The position numbers and the translations under genes were made by a program. The notes under the pieces are model-generated. The model saw only the letters and a program-made list of their open reading frames with translations, ran no database searches and was not told the origin of the DNA. Positions 7,579 through 13,912 of a DNA stretch of 17,140 nucleotides are shown here, one piece after another (within the stretch, counting starts at the first letter, position 1; each line of letters opens with the position of its first letter). The stretch spans positions 1 to 17,140 of the forward strand of contig JACPIL010000009.1 in NCBI GenBank assembly GCA_016188105.1, in the 5' to 3' direction. The DNA comes from Candidatus Woesearchaeota archaeon. GTDB taxonomy: Archaea; Nanobdellota; Nanobdellia; Woesearchaeales; GW2011-AR9.

Positions 7579-7959
7579 TTATACAGTATCTCTTCTGAAT
7601 TGAAATCTCTCAGCAAAGCCATTTCTTTCAAAGACGAGAGGAATGCCAGCAAAATATTCGTTGATTTTTGTAACTGTGTACTTTACTTTATTTTTATCTG
7701 AGCTAGTGATAGTAGCTTGATCCCGGACTATCTCGTGCTTAGGACCTACATACACTAATTCTCTACGAATATGTAAAGACCCGTCTGAACTAAGATAATT
7801 CTCTGTTTTACAAGCCCTTACTGGACTCTCGGCTACGATGCCCAGGTCGGTTTGTGGCCTTGAACCAGATAAACGTTCTAATAGGTCTCTGGTCTGCCAG
7901 CTATCAATGAATGTATAATCTTCTGCTAAAGTATCCAGACGTTTTTGCTGTTGGTACAT
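7579..7959 (-). CDS. Hypothetical protein, unknown family
   Basis: I do not recognise this 126-residue protein. It has no membrane segment, signal peptide or cysteine metal motif, and only one cysteine. The N-terminal third looks helical and the remainder alternates polar and hydrophobic residues like a beta-rich fold (SLHIRRELVYVG, KVKYTVTKINEYF, GIPLVFERNGF). It ends with an arginine-rich ERFQFRRDTV. The start ATG at 7959 has a TATA-like TTTTAATTAA (7990-7981) about 27 bp upstream, which supports a real gene with a leaderless transcript. It faces hjc tail to tail and is divergent from tfe, so neither neighbour gives a clear hint of function. Confidence 0.65.
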   Translation of the reverse strand: MYQQQKRLDTLAEDYTFIDSWQTRDLLERLSGSRPQTDLGIVAESPVRACKTENYLSSDGSLHIRRELVYVGPKHEIVRDQATITSSDKNKVKYTVTKINEYFAGIPLVFERNGFAERFQFRRDTV

Positions 7960-7980
7960 ACTTTTCTACAGTCTGGGCCA

Positions 7981-7990
7981 TTAATTAAAA
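7981..7990 (-). promoter_or_regulatory. TATA-like element of the unknown 126-residue protein gene
   Basis: Read on the minus strand, TTTTAATTAA ends 22 bp and begins 31 bp before the ATG at 7959, the spacing of other leaderless promoters in this window. Confidence 0.45.
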
Positions 7991-8001
7991 ACCTTTTGCA
8001 G

Positions 8002-8025
8002 TAAATGTTTACAGCGAAACATTTA
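8002..8025. repeat. 9-bp perfect inverted repeat in the tfe upstream region
   Basis: TAAATGTTT (8002-8010) is repeated in inverted form as AAACATTTA (8017-8025) with a 6-bp spacer. The right arm overlaps a TATA-like ATTTAAAAG (8021-8029) that could drive tfe. It lies between the divergent starts at 7959 and 8080, so it may be an operator for one or both genes. Confidence 0.5.
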
Positions 8026-8079
8026 AAAGCGTCACTACCCAAATTAACATAAAACAACCTACTAAAAAGATTCTACAAA

Positions 8080-8730
8080 ATGCGCCTGACTCAAAAAAAA
8101 ATTGAAGAAATTATGCTTTCCATTCTAGGGGAAGAGGGATTATCTTTAATCAAGGAGCTTTCAGGCAAGCAGAATGTTTCTGAATTTGAACTAGCAGATA
8201 AGCTCAAGAAAGACATCAAAATTGTACGGAAGATGTTGTACCTCTTGTATAACCATAACCTAGTGAGCTTTATCCGGAAAAAAGACAAGATAAAGGGCTG
8301 GTACATTTATTATTGGACCCTACAACCAGAAAGCATAAAATTCAGCTATATCAAGCGAAAAAAAGAATTGTTAGCCAAGCTACAGCAACGATTAGAAGAA
8401 GAAAGTAGGGAATTATATTTCACTTGTCCAAATAAGTGTGTACGGCTTAATTTCGACCAAGCTATGGACTTTGAATTTCATTGCCCGGAATGTGGTGAAT
8501 TATTATCGCAAGAAGACAATACAGAAAGAATTGAAACGCTTCGCAAAAAAGTTTCTGAGATTGAAACTGAACTCGAAGAGTTAATGGAAAAAAGGAAAGT
8601 ACGAAAAATAGCAACAAAAGCCCGGAAGAAAGAAGTTAAAGTGAGAAAACGGGAAAAACAACGGAAGAAGGCAACTACTAGAAAAGCTGCTAAACCAAAA
8701 CTTAAAAAAATAACAAAGAAGAAAAAATAA
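8080..8730 (+). CDS. tfe: Transcription initiation factor E, alpha subunit (TFE)
   Basis: TFE-alpha helps RNA polymerase open promoter DNA, working with TBP and TFB at the pre-initiation complex. Residues 1-90 form the winged helix-turn-helix, including the FELADKLKKDIKIVRKMLY recognition region and wing residues GWYIYYWTL. A helical linker follows (91-112). The zinc ribbon has C116, C120, C135 and C138 (CPNKC, then CPECG) with the conserved NFDQAM segment between. Residues 148-171 are a coiled coil. The last 45 residues (172-216) are almost purely lysine/arginine, longer and more basic than the TFE tails I recall, giving a protein of 216 instead of about 160-190 residues. The start is ATG at 8080; the best TATA (8021-8029) would give a leader of about 30 bases. 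The small membrane protein gene converges on it. Confidence 0.93.
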   Translation: MRLTQKKIEEIMLSILGEEGLSLIKELSGKQNVSEFELADKLKKDIKIVRKMLYLLYNHNLVSFIRKKDKIKGWYIYYWTLQPESIKFSYIKRKKELLAKLQQRLEEESRELYFTCPNKCVRLNFDQAMDFEFHCPECGELLSQEDNTERIETLRKKVSEIETELEELMEKRKVRKIATKARKKEVKVRKREKQRKKATTRKAAKPKLKKITKKKK

Positions 8731-8736
8731 TTTTAC

Positions 8737-8934
8737 TTATCTTCGTTTTCTTGAAAGTGCTTTCTGGATGCTCACTTCTTCTTTCAACACTTTTGAAGTC
8801 AGCCGCTGAATATTCATTTCCATAGAAGCAACTCGCCGTTCTAGTAAAATAAGAACGCGAAGTGAATACACAATAGCTAACAAAGTTCCTATAATAACAG
8901 CAAGAATTACCTGCTGAAGTTCAAGACCAGCCAT
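8737..8934 (-). CDS. Small membrane protein with coiled-coil tail
   Basis: This is a 65-residue protein of unknown function. It has one membrane helix (about residues 8-31, QVILAVIIGTLLAIVYSLRV and on), then a heptad-like amphipathic stretch (31-60, beginning LERRVASMEMNIQRL) and a basic SRKRR end. The topology would be N-terminus out and coil in the cytoplasm. The frame can be extended to a GTG at 8943, but that codon lies inside a strong Shine-Dalgarno sequence, GAGGTG (8946-8941), which is six bases from the ATG at 8934. This decides the start. A TATA box about 45 bp upstream makes it an independently transcribed gene with a leader. The coiled coil suggests self-association or docking of a partner. 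Confidence 0.65.
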   Translation of the reverse strand: MAGLELQQVILAVIIGTLLAIVYSLRVLILLERRVASMEMNIQRLTSKVLKEEVSIQKALSRKRR

Positions 8935-8940
8935 ATCATA

Positions 8941-8946
8941 CACCTC
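8941..8946 (-). promoter_or_regulatory. Shine-Dalgarno site deciding the start of the small membrane protein
   Basis: GAGGTG on the minus strand matches the anti-Shine-Dalgarno end of archaeal 16S rRNA and is six bases before the ATG at 8934. It contains the alternative GTG start, ruling that codon out. Confidence 0.65.
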
Positions 8947-8972
8947 TTTGAATATATCTATTAACCAAGAGA

Positions 8973-8987
8973 TTTGAATATATAAAA
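8973..8987 (-). promoter_or_regulatory. TATA box of the small membrane protein gene
   Basis: Read on the minus strand, CTTTTATATATTCAA is a good archaeal TATA element. Transcription should start around 8955, leaving a short leader that includes the Shine-Dalgarno site. Confidence 0.6.
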
Positions 8988-9011
8988 GTTGCGGTGGTTT
9001 CGGAAGTAAAT

Positions 9012-9022
9012 CTTTATAAAAT
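9012..9022 (+). promoter_or_regulatory. TATA box of the aIF2-beta gene set
   Basis: CTTTATAAAAT is centred about 26 bp before the ATG at 9043, preceded by a GGAAGTAAA stretch that could act as BRE. The transcript should be leaderless for the first gene. Confidence 0.65.
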
Positions 9023-9042
9023 AACTAACAAATTAGGTAAAA

Positions 9043-9453
9043 ATGGAAGATTATGAGCAATTACTTAAAAAAGCACAGGAAGAACTTCCCGAGCAGGCTC
9101 AGGGAGGAGAACGATTCACTATTGAGAAAATTAAAGGCCATCTAGAGGGAAACAAAACAGTATTAGCTAATCTCAAGCAAATCGCCAAAAGTTTGCAACG
9201 GGATGAGAATCATCTGCTTAAATATTTGCTGCGTGAACTGGCTACTCCTGGGAAATATGAACGAGGGGATCGGGCAATTTTAGGGACCAAGGTCGCTGCT
9301 TCCATCATCAATAAAAAAATCAAAAAGTATGCCAGCGAATATGTTTTCTGTTCGGAATGTAATAAACCGGAAACCAAACTGGTAGAAGAAAAAGGTATTA
9401 CTTACTTGCGCTGCCAGGCCTGTGGAGCGAAAAAGCCGGTGAAAAGTATCTAA
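9043..9453 (+). CDS. eif2b: Translation initiation factor aIF2, beta subunit
   Basis: This is the beta subunit of the heterotrimeric factor that brings initiator Met-tRNA to the small ribosomal subunit. The 136-residue protein has the usual archaeal layout. An N-terminal gamma-binding helix (MEDYEQLLKKAQEELPE) comes first. The central alpha-beta domain has the conserved SLQRDENHLLKYLLRELATPG and RAILGTKVAASIINKKIKKY stretches. The C-terminal zinc ribbon has C103, C106, C124 and C127 (FCSEC, then CQACG). The length is normal. Directly downstream lies a DUF424 gene with one base between, a pairing found widely in archaea. Confidence 0.97.
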   Translation: MEDYEQLLKKAQEELPEQAQGGERFTIEKIKGHLEGNKTVLANLKQIAKSLQRDENHLLKYLLRELATPGKYERGDRAILGTKVAASIINKKIKKYASEYVFCSECNKPETKLVEEKGITYLRCQACGAKKPVKSI

Positions 9454-9454
9454 G

Positions 9455-9751
9455 ATGGATTATATTGTCGCTAAAAAACAAAGTCAATTTGGCTTATTAG
9501 TAGTGGTTACTGATTCTGATATCATCGGGAAGAAATTTGAAGAAGATCGCTTGCAGCTAGATTTGACGAAGAAGTTCTACCAAGGAGAAGCTAAGACTAA
9601 AGAAGAAGTTAAGGCGATCATGATAACTGCCCGGCACATACATCTTACCGGCAAAGGCGCAGTGGCAATTGCAGTCGAGATGGATCTGGTCGATCCCAAG
9701 AAGATCATTTTCATTGATAAAGTTCCGCATGCGGAAGTTATGAATGAGTGA
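9455..9751 (+). CDS. DUF424 family protein (aIF2-beta neighbour)
   Basis: A 98-residue protein that I assign to DUF424 from its general features (TDSDIIGKKFEEDRLQLDL, the central ITARHIHLTGKGAVAIAVEM and the end IIFIDKVPHAEVM) and from its position behind the aIF2-beta gene, where DUF424 is commonly found in archaea. It is small, soluble and alpha/beta, with no cysteines. Its role is unknown, and the conserved linkage suggests a task in translation or RNA handling. The ATG is one base after the upstream stop. A GGTGA 13 bases before it is a possible but distant ribosome binding site. Confidence 0.8.
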   Translation: MDYIVAKKQSQFGLLVVVTDSDIIGKKFEEDRLQLDLTKKFYQGEAKTKEEVKAIMITARHIHLTGKGAVAIAVEMDLVDPKKIIFIDKVPHAEVMNE

Positions 9752-9763
9752 GGCTTGACTTAT

Positions 9764-9768
9764 AGGAG
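9764..9768 (+). promoter_or_regulatory. Shine-Dalgarno site of the GHKL ATPase gene
   Basis: AGGAG lies ten bases before the ATG at 9779. It favours this ATG over the in-frame TTG at 9755, which lies upstream of the site. The TTG at 9773 remains possible at closer spacing. Confidence 0.5.
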
Positions 9769-9778
9769 AAATTTGCAA

Positions 9779-10294
9779 ATGTTAACCGAAAAAAATATTG
9801 AAGAGTTACTTGAAGAAATACAACCTTCTTATAAAATTAAAAATGATAGAATCTCCAAAACTAATAGAGGGGGAGGGGGTTTCTTTTGCACTACAGATGC
9901 AGCAATATTATATGTAACAGAGATAGAATATTACCGTGAATTATCTTGTTTAATGGGCGGTTCACGAAATTTAAATCAAGAGCCGGGACCAATTATTTTG
10001 GAAGTTTTATCTAACGCTGTTGAAAGAGGAAACGGGGGAGTCTTAGGTTTACCAATCTGGGTAGAAATTTATGAAGGTAATAAGGGTTATGTCCTTCGGG
10101 TTAAGGATTCTGGAAAGGGGTTTGATTTTAAAGAAGTAATTAGAACCATGAAAGAAGGGAAAAGATATTTTAAAAATGAAGGAAATGGCTTCCGTCTTTA
10201 TGATCAATCTGCTCATGAAGTCTTTTTTGAAGGTCAAGGCAATATTGTAAATATACTAATTAGAAATAATGAGGGAATTACAATTACTCCATAA
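9779..10294 (+). CDS. Stand-alone GHKL ATPase domain protein (RsbW/SpoIIAB-like)
   Basis: This 171-residue protein carries the Bergerat ATP-binding fold of the GHKL superfamily in the short form typical of bacterial anti-sigma factor kinases (HATPase_c_2). The N box is EVLSNAVERGN with E75 and N79. The G1 box is VKDSGKGFD with D110, G112 and G114. The G2-like GNGFRLYDQSAHEVFF (136-150) matches the GxGLxLxxxxxDEV pattern of RsbW and SpoIIAB. There is no dimerisation or receiver domain, so it is not a classical histidine kinase. The N-terminal 30 residues are charged and helical, followed by four glycines. Archaea lack sigma factors, so its target is unclear. The gene follows DUF424 by 27 bp and overlaps the end of the DP2 gene by 11 bp in convergent orientation. 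Confidence 0.75.
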   Translation: MLTEKNIEELLEEIQPSYKIKNDRISKTNRGGGGFFCTTDAAILYVTEIEYYRELSCLMGGSRNLNQEPGPIILEVLSNAVERGNGGVLGLPIWVEIYEGNKGYVLRVKDSGKGFDFKEVIRTMKEGKRYFKNEGNGFRLYDQSAHEVFFEGQGNIVNILIRNNEGITITP

Positions 10295-13200
10295 AACTTC
10301 CTAACCCTACCTGTTTGTCTTTCTCTTTGCCAAATACTTGATCAACCTGTGCTTTGACTAAGTCCAAGGTTTGTTTAAGATACGGGGAAAAATTGTATTT
10401 CTCTGCTAGCTTAAGAGAAGGAGTTAAATATTTTATAACAGATCCTTCAGAGATGGTAAAAATCAATTTCCCTCCACAAGCAGTACACTTATTAGTAAGC
10501 GGGGGCCGACGATATTTATCATTACATTTTACGCATCTGAATTGTTGCATGGAAAATTTACGAAGATTACCTTTAATATCCCGTAAGAAATGTTTTTGTA
10601 TGACTAACTCGGCAACGCCGTCCATATCTACTGCACGCACTTTTTTTGCTATCTCCATCTGTCCAAATAATTTTTCTTCCATGGAAGGAAGTATTTTGTA
10701 GGCAGAACATTGTACTCCTTTGTTAAAATTATCCACGTGATGAGTAAACCCGTAACCCTCATACTGCCTTTCCGTCCCTAAGCGATCAGATAACTGTTCG
10801 ACTTTTTTCTTTTCCGGCCCATAACGGACCTCCCACGGATTTTTTAATTCTAAGGATGCTTCATACATTTCCAGAGGATATTTCCAAACCAAATCAATAC
10901 CGTGTACTTGATCGTCAACTTCGGTTGGATCCAAAAAGGAGGTAAGAACTAGGGGCGCATCCATGGTTGAACCCCGAGTATTGGGAAGGAATTGCCGGGA
11001 AAAATTGAGGAGGGCATCCATCAACAACATCACTGCTGCTTCATCACCGTCACAATCCCGCCTAAGACCGGCATGAAAAGTGGGGTGGGCCAGCAATCCC
11101 TGCGTCTGCGAAGAGCCGATGATTCTCCCTACTAACCCTGCCGAAATGTGTGGAGCAAGAGCAATGACTAAATGTCCAGCCAACTCTTCTTCTTTTTTTA
11201 TGTTGTAAAATGGTTTTAGGCCGTAAAATCGCACCAGAAGATCATCTATAAATTGAGAAACCCGTTTCAATACTTTTGGTGCCGATTCATCCAAAGAATC
11301 AAAACCGGGAAGAATAATGTCCTGAGGCTTTAATTCTAGAATTTGGTTGTCATTGCTGAGTTCTTGATCATGGATGTCTTTCAGATATCCTAACTCTCGA
11401 AGCTTTTCTACTGAAGTGCCTATTTCTTTAGGTTTAAAATGAGTTATAGGAAGTTCGGTACAATCATATCTGGTTGTGCCTTCTTTATTGACGTATACTT
11501 CATGCTTAGCGCGGAGAATTCCTTTAGCTAGATGTTCAACCACGTGATTTTTATTAGAAGTACCTCGTACGCCTTTAATCAGATCGGCGTGTAGTTTTTC
11601 TCCTAGTCGTTCCTTCGCCTTACTAAAATAATATTGTATATCTATATCACTATTTTTGTAAGGAAAAACTTTTCCGTGTCGGCAAGTCTCTTTTTCAAGA
11701 ATGCCACAATAGTTGCAGTTATATTTTTGAATGCACTCTTTTCCACACTCTTCACAACTACGATAGACCATTTCCTTATTACAATAAGTACAAAAGAAGG
11801 TTGGAAAGGTACTCTGCACTTTACCTGCTTCAAGAGCGGATTGAAAACTCCTTAGCCGATCTCCTTCCTCTCCTACCGGAAACAATACTTGTGGGCTGCC
11901 AGTAAGATGCCGCATCTTAGCTTTTTCTGGACGGCCCATCCTGGCACCAATAAAAGTTCCTGATTTATCTCGAAGAAGCATAGTGCTCATTTTGTTTAGT
12001 ACTTCTAAACCGTCTTTTTCTCCAGATAATAAAATTTCTTTTTTTTCTAGACTAGTTTGATCATTAAAGTTAAGACAATAAGCAAGAGCGATCGCTTCTT
12101 TTCGGTCAAGAACGATATTTTCTTTATTTATAACGCTATGAGAGATACCAAGAAATTCGATTATTTTTTTTCCTTTACAATGTAATTCTTGATTTTGGTA
12201 ATAAGGCACAACTATTTTTTTAATTCCTTTTTCATCTTTTTTCACTTTACCTTGTTTCAACCACTGTAGTAATAACGAGATATCTTCTGCACTGGCTAGT
12301 TTCCAATAAAAAGTATATTCTGGATGTAAAGGAACCTTAAGAAGCAAACTAATATTTATTGCTTCGTCAACAGTGGGAAATTCAAATAATGGAGCAGTGA
12401 GCAATTTTTGTAGTCGCTCTTCTTCAAGGTTTAATTCTTTTGAAAATTCGGAGATGTTTCCTGCATATTTTTCCTGTGCTGATTTTTCTACTTCCAATAT
12501 CCACCATTCTGGGCAGTAACCTGCTGGAGCAAGATAGTGTCCATTTTCAGAAAAATCTCCGTAATTGAACATGATATCGCCTAAAAAAAGGATTTCTTCA
12601 ATTTCTGGATTGTACTGGCGGGCTTCTTCTTCGCTATTAAGTCGGTGAACCGATCCGTCTTTAAGACGAACAATTGGTCCTTCCAAGGTATCGCAGATGG
12701 TTACAGTGGCTCCTTTTCCGGGACGTTCCACTTTCAGCTGCGTCCCGATAGCAATATATTTTTCGAGAACCATCAAGGTGGCTGGATGCATTCCCGCTGC
12801 AGAAAAGCCAGAAACGCGAGTACGGCCATACCGCAATCTCAAACCACCTACAGCTAGGGGGTAGGTTAAGATAGGTCGTCCAGCGACCATATCCATGATA
12901 AAGGTGTTGTTAGCTTTGACGGTCTTTTTTGTTTCTAGAGGTTTGTCTTTATCCTTAACAGCAGCATGTTGAGCATGAATTTTTTCTTTCAACTGTAGAA
13001 ATTCGTTCATGAATTCCCATTCCAAACCAAAGTCTTTACCCCATTTGGAAAGGCGTTTCCAGAGCTTGGCTGCTTTTTGACAAAGACCTTCGGCCATGAC
13101 TAGCGCCATGCCTCCGCGAATATAATTAGTTTCAATGCGAGGAATATCCTTATAGTTTGATACTTCAATTTCTTCGGTAGGATCTCCGTCAACCTCTACC

Positions 13201-13865
13201 GGTAAATGTGCAGCCATAAACTTAATCTCTTCATCAGAAGGATGATATTGTAAATTGGTTACGCGTTCATGATAATCGTGAACTTCGATAGCGAAGCGGT
13301 TTATTTCTTTTTCATCTGGATCATAGGGGTGGTACCCCATTTTAATACGCACGTAATCAGCCAGAATAACGGAAGTAGATGCCGCGGTTCCGCCTGCTCC
13401 ACGGATGGGACCGGCATATTGCAAAGCAAAATATTCTTTACCGTCTTTTCTCTTTTTGATTTTCAGGCCAATAAATCCTTCTAGTGGAGCGGAGACTATA
13501 CCAAGAGTAAGATACGCAAATCCTACCCTAATTCCTACTTCCATGGCCTCTAATTTATCTTTAAATTTACAATGTTTTTCTTGAGCCACTTCCTCTGCGA
13601 TCTTAAAGCCAACCCTCCAGTCAAGCAGACCATATTCTTTTTCTAACTCAGCAATCCTTTCAGTAACTTTTGAATCTGTTATTTGAGGAGCCACTACAGA
13701 AATAAGACCGACTACTCGCTCAGCCATGTTCTTAGCCAGAGGGATTGAAACGATTGATTCTGGATCAAGCCCTTTTTTACGCGCAGCTTGGGCTACTTCA
13801 TACGCTTGCTGAATGTCGCTGCCTATTTTATCAAAGTATTTGTGTATAGGTGGTGTGGCTTTCAT
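10284..13865 (-). CDS. polC: DNA polymerase D large (catalytic) subunit DP2
   Basis: DP2 is the catalytic subunit of the archaeal replicative polymerase PolD and has a double-psi beta-barrel active site related to RNA polymerase. The 1193-residue protein carries the catalytic DCDGDE at 937-942, with D939 and D941 matching the two essential aspartates in Pyrococcus. Around it are the conserved HPTFHAGLRRD before and STMDAPLVL after. The N-terminal region has conserved segments such as GPIRGAGGTAAS and RTRVSGFSAAGMHPATL. A cysteine-rich zinc cluster spans 692-728 (C692, C695, C704, C707, C711, C717, C720, C728) and a second zinc finger lies at 1111-1130 (CVKC, CTAC). The very C-terminus QVGLGSFM (1185-1192) looks like a PCNA-binding PIP box. 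It is a little shorter than Pyrococcus DP2 and has no intein. The gene lies 47 bp behind DP1. Confidence 0.97.
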   Translation of the reverse strand: MKATPPIHKYFDKIGSDIQQAYEVAQAARKKGLDPESIVSIPLAKNMAERVVGLISVVAPQITDSKVTERIAELEKEYGLLDWRVGFKIAEEVAQEKHCKFKDKLEAMEVGIRVGFAYLTLGIVSAPLEGFIGLKIKKRKDGKEYFALQYAGPIRGAGGTAASTSVILADYVRIKMGYHPYDPDEKEINRFAIEVHDYHERVTNLQYHPSDEEIKFMAAHLPVEVDGDPTEEIEVSNYKDIPRIETNYIRGGMALVMAEGLCQKAAKLWKRLSKWGKDFGLEWEFMNEFLQLKEKIHAQHAAVKDKDKPLETKKTVKANNTFIMDMVAGRPILTYPLAVGGLRLRYGRTRVSGFSAAGMHPATLMVLEKYIAIGTQLKVERPGKGATVTICDTLEGPIVRLKDGSVHRLNSEEEARQYNPEIEEILFLGDIMFNYGDFSENGHYLAPAGYCPEWWILEVEKSAQEKYAGNISEFSKELNLEEERLQKLLTAPLFEFPTVDEAINISLLLKVPLHPEYTFYWKLASAEDISLLLQWLKQGKVKKDEKGIKKIVVPYYQNQELHCKGKKIIEFLGISHSVINKENIVLDRKEAIALAYCLNFNDQTSLEKKEILLSGEKDGLEVLNKMSTMLLRDKSGTFIGARMGRPEKAKMRHLTGSPQVLFPVGEEGDRLRSFQSALEAGKVQSTFPTFFCTYCNKEMVYRSCEECGKECIQKYNCNYCGILEKETCRHGKVFPYKNSDIDIQYYFSKAKERLGEKLHADLIKGVRGTSNKNHVVEHLAKGILRAKHEVYVNKEGTTRYDCTELPITHFKPKEIGTSVEKLRELGYLKDIHDQELSNDNQILELKPQDIILPGFDSLDESAPKVLKRVSQFIDDLLVRFYGLKPFYNIKKEEELAGHLVIALAPHISAGLVGRIIGSSQTQGLLAHPTFHAGLRRDCDGDEAAVMLLMDALLNFSRQFLPNTRGSTMDAPLVLTSFLDPTEVDDQVHGIDLVWKYPLEMYEASLELKNPWEVRYGPEKKKVEQLSDRLGTERQYEGYGFTHHVDNFNKGVQCSAYKILPSMEEKLFGQMEIAKKVRAVDMDGVAELVIQKHFLRDIKGNLRKFSMQQFRCVKCNDKYRRPPLTNKCTACGGKLIFTISEGSVIKYLTPSLKLAEKYNFSPYLKQTLDLVKAQVDQVFGKEKDKQVGLGSFME

Positions 13866-13912
13866 ATCGCGCTCTTTTTCCTACAATTCTCGATCGCTGG
13901 GGAATAATGAAA

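Noticed and set aside
10984..11160. Possible intein at the DP2 active site
   Set aside because: Inteins are known in archaeal DP2 genes, but here the sequence from HPTFHAGLRRD through DCDGDE to MDAPLVL is continuous.
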